From Deltaproteobacteria bacterium (GTDB lineage: Bacteria; Desulfobacterota; Desulfobulbia; Desulfobulbales; Desulfurivibrionaceae): a stretch of 64,000 nucleotides of DNA. Positions 27,833 to 35,470 of the stretch are shown in pieces. The notes beneath the pieces were generated by a model, which did no database searches, was not told the DNA's origin, and worked only from the letters and a program-made list of their open reading frames with translations. The stretch is from positions 86,645-150,644 of the forward strand of contig DUZW01000003.1 of the NCBI GenBank assembly GCA_013349295.1, given 5' to 3'. The translations under genes and the position numbers were made by a program. How positions within the stretch are numbered: the stretch's first letter is position 1; each line of letters starts with the position of its first letter.

Positions 27833-27909
27833 TGGTAGGCGCGGGCGGATTCGAACCGCCGACCTCTTGCGTGTCGGGCAAGCGCTCTAACCAACTGAGC
27901 TACGCGCCT
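27833..27909 (-). tRNA. tRNA-Val (anticodon GAC) with C33
   Basis: The 77-base cloverleaf has acceptor stem AGGCGCG/CGCGCCT, D-stem GCTC/GAGC, anticodon stem CTTGC/GCAAG, T-loop TTCGAAT and an encoded CCA. The anticodon loop reads CCGACAC, giving anticodon GAC but with C rather than the nearly universal U at position 33. It lies about 135 bases upstream of thrS on the same strand. Confidence 0.92.
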
Positions 27910-27983
27910 AAAAAATAAGAAAGCACATCGCCTCCCGGCGACAGCTCGTTGTTATTTTCAAGACAAAACTTAACTTTTTTTTG

Positions 27984-28060
27984 TGCCACAGATGCAAGGA
28001 AAAGGCCGGCGCAGGATGCTATCGCACGTGTAGCGGCCAATGACAAAGCAGATGTGGTGC
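27984..28060. repeat. Copy 1 of a 77-nt structured repeat core
   Basis: This 77-base core matches the core of the element at 31182-31258 at about 59 of 77 positions with no gap. An invariant ATGACAAAGCAGATG lies near the right end (28039-28057). Outer stem TGCCACA pairs with TGTGGTG, then a tandem GA/AG mismatch, then TGC/GCA; an inner stem is GGCCG/CGGCC. The element lies between recR and tRNA-Val. This copy lacks the long outer arms of copy 2. Confidence 0.65.
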
Positions 28061-28200
28061 CAACGACAAATTACAACAAAACTTCCAAACGGCAACGAAA
28101 TACCAACAATTCGTTCGGGTGTCAAGGACAAATAGTTGCCAGCGATTGTCGGCACCAGCAAAAAAACACAATCAGACACCTGCCCAGACACATCCCCCCA

Positions 28201-28809
28201 TCAGGAACAGGTGTCTTTTCGAGATTCAATGGCCCGGCTCAAGGTGAGCTCGTCGGCATACTTAATGTCCATACCCATGGGAATCCCGCAGGCCAATCTG
28301 GTCACTTTGACCGCGACCTCTTCCTGCAACCGCTTGATGAGATATGCAGCCGTCGCCTCCCCAGGCACCGTAGAACTTGTGGCAATCAACACCTCCCGCA
28401 CCTGCTGCTTCCTGATTCTTTCCAGCAGGGCATCCGCCTTGATTTCCTCCGGGCCGATTCCATCCATTGGAGAAAGCACCCCATGAAGGATATGATACTT
28501 TCCCTTGAAGGCTCCGGTTTTCTCGATGGCCATGAGATCAGCGGATTCCTCCACCACGCATACCAGCCCACCATCGCGGTCGGCGTCTTTACAGATGGCG
28601 CAGGGATCGCTTTCCGCAAAAGCGAAACAGCCGCTGCACAGTCTGATGCTCCGGTGCAATTCCCCAAGATCCCTGGCCAGACTCTGGGCCTCGCAGGCGG
28701 GTCGCCGCAGGATATGCAGGGCCAGTCGAGTCGCGGTTTTCATGCCGATCCCCGGCAACCGGTTCAGATCTGTAATAAGACGGCTCAAGGCCGGAGGCAC
28801 GACATTCAT
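28201..28809 (-). CDS. recR: Recombination mediator protein RecR
   Basis: RecR works with RecO/RecF to load RecA at gapped DNA. The 202-residue protein has the helix-hairpin-helix (LNRLPGIGMKTATRLALHIL), a four-cysteine zinc module (CSGCFAFAESDPCAIC), the Toprim domain with VVEESADLMAIEKTG, and the C-terminal Walker B-like segment. The usual neighbours ybaB and dnaX lie upstream on the same strand. Confidence 0.95.
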   Translation of the reverse strand: MNVVPPALSRLITDLNRLPGIGMKTATRLALHILRRPACEAQSLARDLGELHRSIRLCSGCFAFAESDPCAICKDADRDGGLVCVVEESADLMAIEKTGAFKGKYHILHGVLSPMDGIGPEEIKADALLERIRKQQVREVLIATSSTVPGEATAAYLIKRLQEEVAVKVTRLACGIPMGMDIKYADELTLSRAIESRKDTCS

Positions 28810-28899
28810 ACGATAACGGTAAAAGGCGAAAGGTAAAAGACAAAACGAACGGACAAACGCGACATTACACTCTTCATCTTTTCACCTTGCACCTATCTT

Positions 28900-29208
28900 T
28901 TAAAACATCCCGGGAATCTTAATTCCGCCGGTAAGCTTGGCCATCTCACTCTCGATCATCGCCTGGGCCTTGCGCATGGCCTCGTTCACCGCGGAAACCA
29001 CAAGATCTTGGAGCATCTGAGGGTCCGCAGGGTCCACCACCTCCTTGTCGATGGTCAGACTGACCAGCTCATGCCTGCCATTCACCGTGGCGCTCACCAT
29101 ACCGCCGCCCACCGTGGCGCTGACCTGCCTGGTCGCCAACTCCCCCTGCATCTCCGTCATGCGCTGCTGGAACTGCTGCGCCTGCTTCACCATCTGTTTC
29201 ATATCCAT
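28900..29208 (-). CDS. ybaB: YbaB/EbfC nucleoid-associated protein
   Basis: This 102-residue DNA-binding protein has the family pattern KQMVKQAQQFQQRMTEMQGE followed by GGGMVSATVNGRHELVSLTIDKEVVDP and an alpha-helical C-terminus. The GGAG before ATG 29208 sits at a good distance; two codons earlier another ATG is too close. A long upstream open frame is shadow sequence. The place between dnaX and recR is the standard context. Confidence 0.92.
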   Translation of the reverse strand: MDMKQMVKQAQQFQQRMTEMQGELATRQVSATVGGGMVSATVNGRHELVSLTIDKEVVDPADPQMLQDLVVSAVNEAMRKAQAMIESEMAKLTGGIKIPGMF

Positions 29209-29299
29209 ACGCATATCTCCGGCATTGACTTTTCGATACACTGCGCCGACAACCGGAGTCATGATTCCCCAGCAGTCCTGCCCAGTCACTCTTTTACCC

Positions 29300-31066
29300 T
29301 TATAGCTCCCTGCCCTTGGTTCCGGTACGAATACTGCCGACCTGGCCGGCAAAAATCTCGGTGGCCATCTGCACCATGGGATCATTGGCCAGAACCCGCC
29401 GCTCGGTAAGAAGAGCCTCGGCCTCGTCGCCTCCGCCCTCCTCTGCGGCCTGGGCGCCACGCAGCCTAAAAACAACCCGGAAATCGTGCTGAAAAAAATC
29501 CAGGACAAAGGTCTGGAGGAGCTTCAGATTATCATGTTCCTGCAACAACTTACAGTCTGACGGGTCATCAAACTTCAGGACCAGCTCCCCCCCCTCGTCA
29601 CGGGCCATGGCACACAGTTGCAACACAGGAGCCATCCAGCGCTTGCGCTCCTTGACATACTCAATAAACGCCTCCCAATGTTGCCGTACCTCCCGGCGCG
29701 CTGCCGCAGGGGCAACAGTCGTTGTAGGAGAGGATTGCCCACTTGACTGCGGCGAGCGCATGGGCGCGCTCACTGTTTCATTTTTTTTTTGTTCTTCCGT
29801 CAACGGAACCGAAGAAGAGGCAGATTCCGATTGCCGGGGCACAGACCTGGGCACGGATAGTTCCGGTTCCGCCGTGGAAATCATCGGGGAGCCTGGTCGC
29901 CCTGCCCCCTGCGATGACTGGGCGACTCCAGCCAACAACCCGTCAAGACGCCCAAGCAAGGTAGCCGTCGGCACGATCTGACCGGCCTGGGTAGCCCGAA
30001 CAAAAGCCATTTCCAGCGCCAATCGGGGACGGGACGAGTACTGCATTTCCTCACTCCCTTTTAACAACATGGCAAAATACTGATAAAGCGTTTCCTGGCT
30101 GGCGGTTGCGGCAATATCCTTGATGGCAGCAAGCTCCTGATCGGAAAGATCCAGCAGTTCCTCGGGACGGGCCGCAACCTTGGCTATCAGCAAGGCTCGA
30201 AAAAATCCCAGCAAGTCGTTGGCAAACCGTTTGAGGTCCATGCCCGCGGCATGGCTTTGTTCGAATATATCGAGGCACGCCGCCAGATCAGACGCCAGGA
30301 GAGCCCGGGCCAGGTTTTCATAAATCCCGCGGTCAACCAGCCCCAAAACCTGTGCCACATCACCATCGCTGATCTCCTCGCCGCCGAAAGAAAAAATCTG
30401 ATCAAGAAGACTCAAGCCGTCGCGTACGCTGCCTTCGGCCTCCCGGCCGATCATCTCCAGAGCACGGGGCGAAATAGCAACCTTTTCCGCCCCGGCGATC
30501 CTGGCAAAAAACGCAACCAGTTCGGCAAAAGGCACCCGCTTGAGCTCATAGCGCTGACAACGGGAGAGGATGGTGATCGGGATCTTGTGCAGCTCGGTGG
30601 TGGCGAACATGAAATAAACATGGGCCGGCGGCTCTTCCAGTGTCTTCAACAGGGCGTTGAAGGCCTCGGTGGTGAGCATGTGCACTTCATCGATGATGAT
30701 AATCTTGTAGCACCCCTTGGCGGGGAAAAAGCGGATGTTTTCCTTGAGTTCGCGGATCTCCTGGATGCCGCGATTGGAGGCACCGTCGATTTCATGGAGA
30801 TCCATGGCGTTACCGTTCATGATCTCCAAGCATGACTCACACTGGTTGCAGGGCACATCCGGCGCGCCCTGCCCGCAGTTGAGCGCCTTGGCCATGAGCC
30901 TCGCCAAGGTGGTTTTTCCAACCCCGCGCACTCCGGAAAAAAGCATGGCATGGGCCACCCGGTTCCGAGTGAGCGCATTGCGCAAGGTACGCACCACGGC
31001 CTGCTGCCCGACAACCTCATCAAAATTCTGGGGACGCCATTTTCTGGCTAAAACAAGGTAGGACAT
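29300..31066 (-). CDS. dnaX: DNA polymerase III tau (and probably gamma) subunit
   Basis: DnaX is the clamp-loader ATPase and holoenzyme organiser. The 588-residue tau has Walker A GVRGVGKTT near residue 45, a zinc module CGQGAPDVPCNQCESC, Walker B IIIDEVHML, an SRC-type sensor (ILSRCQRYEL), the clamp-loader domain III, a low-complexity Ser/Pro linker and a C-terminal tau-specific domain that would contact DnaB and the polymerase. Codons 426-429 contain an A10 run which, in the -1 frame, meets TGA directly, giving a 429-residue gamma form. GAGGA precedes the ATG. Confidence 0.96.
   Translation of the reverse strand: MSYLVLARKWRPQNFDEVVGQQAVVRTLRNALTRNRVAHAMLFSGVRGVGKTTLARLMAKALNCGQGAPDVPCNQCESCLEIMNGNAMDLHEIDGASNRGIQEIRELKENIRFFPAKGCYKIIIIDEVHMLTTEAFNALLKTLEEPPAHVYFMFATTELHKIPITILSRCQRYELKRVPFAELVAFFARIAGAEKVAISPRALEMIGREAEGSVRDGLSLLDQIFSFGGEEISDGDVAQVLGLVDRGIYENLARALLASDLAACLDIFEQSHAAGMDLKRFANDLLGFFRALLIAKVAARPEELLDLSDQELAAIKDIAATASQETLYQYFAMLLKGSEEMQYSSRPRLALEMAFVRATQAGQIVPTATLLGRLDGLLAGVAQSSQGAGRPGSPMISTAEPELSVPRSVPRQSESASSSVPLTEEQKKNETVSAPMRSPQSSGQSSPTTTVAPAAARREVRQHWEAFIEYVKERKRWMAPVLQLCAMARDEGGELVLKFDDPSDCKLLQEHDNLKLLQTFVLDFFQHDFRVVFRLRGAQAAEEGGGDEAEALLTERRVLANDPMVQMATEIFAGQVGSIRTGTKGREL
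29778..29791 (-). promoter_or_regulatory. Candidate programmed slippage site (A10-TGA) in dnaX
   Basis: On the coding strand the codons CAA AAA AAA AAT GAA (from 29791) contain ten consecutive A. A -1 ribosomal shift, or a transcript with one extra A, reads AAA TGA and stops at 29780-29778 after residue 429. The location, at the junction of domain III and the tau-specific region, and the product size match known gamma subunits. Confidence 0.6.
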
Positions 31067-31166
31067 TTTCAGTCCTCAGGTGTCAGGCACCGGCGTTGCT
31101 GGGGATATGGCAGAGGGTCGCGAAGGGTCGGACACCCAGAACGCGCCTCCCAGAGATATCAAAACC

Positions 31167-31272
31167 ATACCTGCTCATCAGTGCCGCAGATGCGCGAAAG
31201 AGGCCTGCGAAGTGTGCTAGTGCACATGAGCAGGCCGATGACAAAGCAGATGCGGTGCTGATGAGCAGGTAT
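31167..31272. repeat. Copy 2 of the structured repeat, with 15-bp outer arms
   Basis: This 106-base nested inverted repeat has a perfect 15-bp outer stem (31167-31181 with 31258-31272), an inner stem GGCCTGC/GCAGGCC (31202-31208 with 31230-31236), and an apical stem TGTGC/GCACA with TAGT loop. Its 77-base core (31182-31258) matches copy 1 at 27984-28060. Between outer and inner stems both copies keep the tandem GA/AG mismatch and ATGACAAAG. It lies between dnaX and the SRP RNA gene. Confidence 0.7.
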
Positions 31273-31284
31273 AAAAAAATGATA

Positions 31285-31378
31285 GCCAGGCACCCCTGCG
31301 GCACACAAAGTAACTCACTACCGTTGCTTCCTCCCGGACCTGGCGGGGTTCGCAAGTCTTTGTTGCGCAGGACCCGGC
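31285..31378 (-). ncRNA. ffs: Signal recognition particle RNA, small (4.5S) bacterial type
   Basis: The apical domain is unmistakable on the minus strand: CCAGGTCCGGGAGGAAGCA, carrying the GGTC-loop-AGCA Ffh-binding motif, followed by pairing strands up to terminal CCTGGC, which pairs with GCCGGG at the 5' end. The size is about 94 bases; exact ends are estimated from terminal pairing. A T7 run at 31279-31273 just after the 3' end would serve as terminator. The tRNA-Ser(GGA)-ffs-dnaX order supports the call. Confidence 0.9.
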
Positions 31379-31397
31379 TATCAAACCGGAAAATATC

Positions 31398-31483
31398 TGG
31401 CGGAGAAGGTGGGATTCGAACCCACGGTACTCGCGTACACACGCGTTCCAGGCGTGCACCTTAAGCCACTCGGTCACCTCTCC
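31398..31483 (-). tRNA. tRNA-Ser (anticodon GGA)
   Basis: This 86-base class II tRNA has acceptor stem GGAGAGG with the 3' strand CTTCTCC (one weak pair), anticodon stem CACGC/GCGTG with loop CTGGAAC, a long variable arm (GTACGCGAGTAC) and T-loop TTCGAAT. CCA is encoded. It lies 19 bases upstream of the SRP RNA gene. Confidence 0.94.
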
Positions 31484-31641
31484 AGCTTTCTCAAAACAAA
31501 CAGGCACGCTGGCCAATGGGGCACCACTTTACATCACCTGCTCCCTCTTGCAAAGAACAAAATAACCAAGATAGAGAGATGTCATTCTCTTTAAATAAAT
31601 TCTCCAACGATTTCAGAACGATACCACAACAAAAGCAAGGC

Positions 31642-33540
31642 TCACCCTTTAGGCAGGACGGATCCGCTGACCTGGGCTGTATACTCGGGGATCACCTTGA
31701 CAAGCTCGGCTTTTATTCCCTCTGCATCATGGGTTGAAGCAAACCGCTTGAGGTTTTCCAGAGACTCATGCAAGTCCTCCAGGGAAGCAGCGTTTCCCCG
31801 CAGCACCATGATCTTCTCATGACCGGTCTTCACAATCCCCTCGCCCTCGGTGATCAGCTCCTCGTACATCTTTTCGCCGGGACGGAGCCCGGTATACCTG
31901 ATTTCGATCTCCGTATCCGGCTCCTTGCCGCAGAGCTGGATCAAATCGCGGGCCATCTGACCGATCCGCACCGGGGTTCCCATCTCCAGGATAAAAACCT
32001 CCCCGCCTTCACCCATGGTCGCGGCCTGAAGAATAAGCTGACTCGCCTCCTCAATGGACATAAAGTAGCGGGTCATATCCGGATGGGTGACCGTAACCGG
32101 ACCGCCCAATTCAATCTGCCTTCGGAACAGAGGGATGACCGAGCCAGAAGAGCCGAGAACATTGCCGAATCGCACCGCCATGAACCGGGTTCCCGCCCCT
32201 GCCGACCTGGCCTTTTCACAGAAACCCTGCATGAGGATCTCGGTCATCCGTTTGGTGGCGCCCATGACATTGGTGGGCCGCACCGCCTTGTCGGTGGAAA
32301 TCAGAATAAAACGCTCCACGCCGTACCTGAGCGAAACTTCCATCAGCCGCTTGGAAGCAAATATATTATTATACACCCCCTCCCAAGGATTGCCCTCGAC
32401 CATCGGCACATGCTTATAGGCTGCGGCATGAAAAACCACCGTTGGCCGATAATGAGAAAACAACGACTCCAGTAAAGTCTTGTCCTGCACCTTGCCGAGC
32501 ACGGCTACATAATCTCTGAAGCCGTATTCATGGAGCAGCTCCATCTCGATTTGGTACAAATTCTGTTCGCTGGCATCCATGAGGATGAGAGTGGCGGGAT
32601 GAAAGCGCACAATCTGACGGCAAAGTTCCGAACCAATGGATCCCCCTGCCCCCGTAACAAGAACCGTATTTGCTGCCATAATCTTGCCGATCTGGTCCAG
32701 CTCAAGACGCACCGGAGGCCGGCCAAGAAGATCCTTGTAAGAGACATCCCGAATAGTCTTGATGGAAACCCGATCGCTGATCATCTCCCCCAAGCCCGGA
32801 AGGGTCTTGAACGGAATTTCACAAGTTCGACACAGCTCGACAAACCTCTGCATCTGGTCACGGTTGGCCGAGGGAATGGCAATGAGCACCTCCTGGGCCT
32901 TGGTCTTGAACACAAACTCCGAAATATCCGCAATGGGACCGAGAACCGGAATACCATGAATCTGCTGTCCGATCTTCGCGGCATGATCATCGAGAAACCC
33001 GACCACCATGTAGGGCAAGGCCTGGTTGCTGCTGATCTCCCGCGTTATCTTTTCGGCCGCGTCACCGGCCCCGATGATGAGCAACCGCCTGCGGCGCTGC
33101 CGCTTGCAGGCGTCATCCTGAAGAAAAGGCAAACAGAAAGCACTTTGACAAGAGATTCTGAGACCGATGCGGAACCCGGCGATAAAAAGAAAGGTCAACA
33201 GAGCATCAAGCACGAAAACAGCCCGAGAAAAACCAGAGAAGCGGTTAAGCAGCAGAATCGCGCTCAAGGTCATGAACCCGGCTACCACACAGGCCTTGAG
33301 GATGTTCACCAGGTCCGACAGGGAGGTGTACCGCCACATCCCACGATACAACCCAAAAAAATGAAAGAGCAACAGCTTGGCGGGAAGAAGAAAATAGAGG
33401 ACGGAGATGTTGGCCAGATGCTCCCGCGGCACAGCGCCATCAAAACGAATGACATATGCCAACAGGTGCGCGGCGACCAGCAACAGCAGGTCAACCCCAA
33501 GCACAATCCAAAAGTTCAGCTTACGAATCTGGTGTTTCAT
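31642..33540 (-). CDS. Membrane nucleoside-diphosphate-sugar epimerase/dehydratase (CapD/WbpM type)
   Basis: This 632-residue enzyme has four N-terminal membrane helices, a first Rossmann-like segment (LLIIGAGDAAEKITREI), and a short-chain dehydrogenase domain with NAD motif VTGAGGSIGSELCRQI near residue 295. The family typically makes UDP-4-keto-6-deoxy-GlcNAc or epimerised UDP-GlcNAc for O-antigen or capsule. In the active site the Ser-Met-Lys or Ser-Tyr-Lys triad is replaced by ISTDKAVRPTNVMGATKRM, as in WbpM. It overlaps the upstream transferase gene by ATGA, and the two form an initiation module for a surface glycan. Confidence 0.88.
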   Translation of the reverse strand: MKHQIRKLNFWIVLGVDLLLLVAAHLLAYVIRFDGAVPREHLANISVLYFLLPAKLLLFHFFGLYRGMWRYTSLSDLVNILKACVVAGFMTLSAILLLNRFSGFSRAVFVLDALLTFLFIAGFRIGLRISCQSAFCLPFLQDDACKRQRRRRLLIIGAGDAAEKITREISSNQALPYMVVGFLDDHAAKIGQQIHGIPVLGPIADISEFVFKTKAQEVLIAIPSANRDQMQRFVELCRTCEIPFKTLPGLGEMISDRVSIKTIRDVSYKDLLGRPPVRLELDQIGKIMAANTVLVTGAGGSIGSELCRQIVRFHPATLILMDASEQNLYQIEMELLHEYGFRDYVAVLGKVQDKTLLESLFSHYRPTVVFHAAAYKHVPMVEGNPWEGVYNNIFASKRLMEVSLRYGVERFILISTDKAVRPTNVMGATKRMTEILMQGFCEKARSAGAGTRFMAVRFGNVLGSSGSVIPLFRRQIELGGPVTVTHPDMTRYFMSIEEASQLILQAATMGEGGEVFILEMGTPVRIGQMARDLIQLCGKEPDTEIEIRYTGLRPGEKMYEELITEGEGIVKTGHEKIMVLRGNAASLEDLHESLENLKRFASTHDAEGIKAELVKVIPEYTAQVSGSVLPKG

Positions 33541-34577
33541 AGGGCTTCCCGCGCATTTCTGATCTCTTGCTCACGCCTCCCTGCACCTGCAAAGACAACC
33601 CCTAACGCCAAAGGGGCATAGGCCAGCACCACCAGCCCCCACGCCCATTCCGGACAAAAAAACAAACAGCCCCAGGCCAACGGCGCCAACCAGAAGATAT
33701 TGATCCCAGCCGCAAGAAAAATCAACGGCCGATGCCCTCCAAAACGCCTGGCCAGCCGCTGGTAGGCATGGGTTCGATGCGCCTCATGCCATCGCTCGCC
33801 TTGCGCCATACGCCTGACCAAGGTCACTGTCGCATCCGTAACAAAAACCGCAGCCAGAATGAGCCAGACCGGGTAGCTCAGCCAACCCGCAAGCACCGTG
33901 GCCAAACTAAAAAAAACAATCATAAACGCCAAGTAAGTGCTGCCCACGTCACCCATGAAAATCCGGGCAGGCGGCCAGTTGAGAAACAAGAATCCCAAAG
34001 TTGCCGCGGCCAGACAGAACATCCACGACACAACGGGGTGCGACATCGCTTCCGGATGCCCACCTGCCACCAGAACAGCGGCCGCGACGAGCATGAACAC
34101 CGCCTGTTGTCCGGCAAGACCATCGACGCCATCCATGAAGTTGAACAAGTTGACCCACCACACACCCGCCAAGAGCAACAACGCCGAAAAAAACCAACTC
34201 CCAGAGGCGGACGGCACACCAAACAGCTCCAGCAGCAAGCCGCCGCATCCCACCACCTGCACCCCAAAACGCACTGTCGCCGGAAGAGGACGGACATCGT
34301 CCCACAGCCCCACGACAGCAATCAACAGGGAAAGCGCGATCACGACACAAAGCCGCACATCCATGGATGCCTGTTCCAGGACGAGCCAGCCACCGGACAG
34401 CAACCCCGCCAAGACAATCCCCAACCCGCCGCCACTGGGTGTCGGCAATACATGAGAGGAACGATGGTTGGGCGCGTCAACCAAACGCAACTGTTCGGCC
34501 TGACTGCACACCCAGGCCGTAACCGCCCAAGAAACAGCCAACGGGACGAGAACAAACAATAATCGACTAATTATCAC
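33537..34577 (-). CDS. WecA-like undecaprenyl-phosphate sugar-1-phosphate transferase
   Basis: This 346-residue integral membrane protein of glycosyltransferase family 4 (MraY/WecA) has about ten helices. Typical motifs are DAPNHRSSHVLPTPSGGGLG (start region with substrate Asp/His), NLFNFMDGVDGLAGQQ (catalytic Asp-rich loop) and GDVGSTYLAF; a cytoplasmic His-rich loop HEAHRTHAYQRLARRFG follows. It links a sugar phosphate to the lipid carrier, starting O-antigen or other polysaccharide synthesis. The start is GTG 34577. The downstream epimerase/dehydratase probably supplies the sugar nucleotide. Confidence 0.88.
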   Translation of the reverse strand: MIISRLLFVLVPLAVSWAVTAWVCSQAEQLRLVDAPNHRSSHVLPTPSGGGLGIVLAGLLSGGWLVLEQASMDVRLCVVIALSLLIAVVGLWDDVRPLPATVRFGVQVVGCGGLLLELFGVPSASGSWFFSALLLLAGVWWVNLFNFMDGVDGLAGQQAVFMLVAAAVLVAGGHPEAMSHPVVSWMFCLAAATLGFLFLNWPPARIFMGDVGSTYLAFMIVFFSLATVLAGWLSYPVWLILAAVFVTDATVTLVRRMAQGERWHEAHRTHAYQRLARRFGGHRPLIFLAAGINIFWLAPLAWGCLFFCPEWAWGLVVLAYAPLALGVVFAGAGRREQEIRNAREAL

Positions 34578-34849
34578 TTGTTCTCACCAACTGCTCATTG
34601 CACTTGCGACGCCAGAAAATACATGGGGGTTTTCGCCGGCAATTCATCCACGGAAGCCTCTTGATTCTTCCAAGCAACGTCAACTTAACTGGTAAAAATT
34701 ACGCATTTCAAGTTGTTCTGTTTTACCCGCGATTCCCGCAAATGAATTAACGAAACAGATAATGATAACCGAGCGGATTGAGGCGCTGACGCCTCCGCCT
34801 TCTACTTAAAGAACCGGCGCTGATTTACACTTTTTCAGCCTGCCTCTAT

Positions 34850-34941
34850 TGGCGGAGAGGGTGGGATTCGAACCCACGGACCTGGTCTCCCAGGTCAAGC
34901 GATTTCGAGTCGCTCCCGTTCGGCCACTCTGGCACCTCTCC
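34850..34941 (-). tRNA. tRNA-Ser (anticodon CGA)
   Basis: This 92-base class II tRNA has acceptor stem GGAGAGG/CCTCTCC, anticodon loop CTCGAAA (anticodon CGA), a long variable arm (ACCTGGGAGACCAGGT) and encoded CCA. It lies just downstream of tadA. The 270 bases between it and the WecA-like gene hold no gene that I can see. Confidence 0.95.
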
Positions 34942-34953
34942 GTTTCACGAAAA

Positions 34954-35451
34954 TTATCGCGACTGAAGCCGCTCCTGCCCTATGCCCGCAGCTGCCCCGC
35001 CCCTTCTCTGCCGGAAAAAAGCCCGCAGCAGGGTAGCGCATTCATCTGCCAGCAAGCCACCTTCCACATCCAGCAGATGATTGAGCCGAGTGTCCTGCCC
35101 GACCTGAAAAAGGGAGACAACTCCGCCGGCCTTAGGGTCGACAGCCCCATAAACCAAGCGGCTTACCCTAGCGTGTACCAAGGCCCCGGCACACATAACA
35201 CAAGGTTCAAGGGTAACATAGAGGGTGGTGTCGAGCAATCGGTAATTCCCCCGCAACCGGCCAGCCTGCCGCAGCACCAGCATTTCCGCATGCGCTCCGG
35301 GGTCGCAGAGCTCGATGGTGCGGTTGCCGCTTTGAGCGATCATCTGTCCACTGTTGTCCACCAGCACCGCGCCGATGGGCACCTCGCCCCGCTCCGCCGC
35401 AAGCCGTGCCTCGGCCAGAGCGACTGCCATATACTGCTCAGGGGAATCCAT
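34954..35451 (-). CDS. tadA: tRNA-specific adenosine deaminase TadA
   Basis: TadA deaminates A34 of tRNA-Arg(ACG) to inosine. The 165-residue protein has the zinc deaminase motif HAEM (GAHAEMLVLRQAG, His and catalytic Glu) and LEPCVMCAGALVHARV with the two zinc cysteines. ATG 35451 starts the recognisable domain; a GTG at 35469 would add six residues. An upstream extension of the frame lies inside the flavoprotein gene on another frame and is not real. It begins 20 bases after the flavoprotein stop. Confidence 0.93.
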   Translation of the reverse strand: MDSPEQYMAVALAEARLAAERGEVPIGAVLVDNSGQMIAQSGNRTIELCDPGAHAEMLVLRQAGRLRGNYRLLDTTLYVTLEPCVMCAGALVHARVSRLVYGAVDPKAGGVVSLFQVGQDTRLNHLLDVEGGLLADECATLLRAFFRQRRGGAAAGIGQERLQSR

Positions 35452-35470
35452 CGTCAAGGGAACCGACACG

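Noticed and set aside
27910..28200. A protein-coding reading of the repeat-1 region
   Set aside because: Short frames here arise because the repeat reads open in several frames; similarity between the two loci is at DNA/structure level, not codon level.
34779..34796. Hairpin GAGGCG/CGCCTC between tRNA-Ser(CGA) and the WecA-like gene
   Set aside because: Only a six-base stem with no T-run; insufficient to call a terminator.
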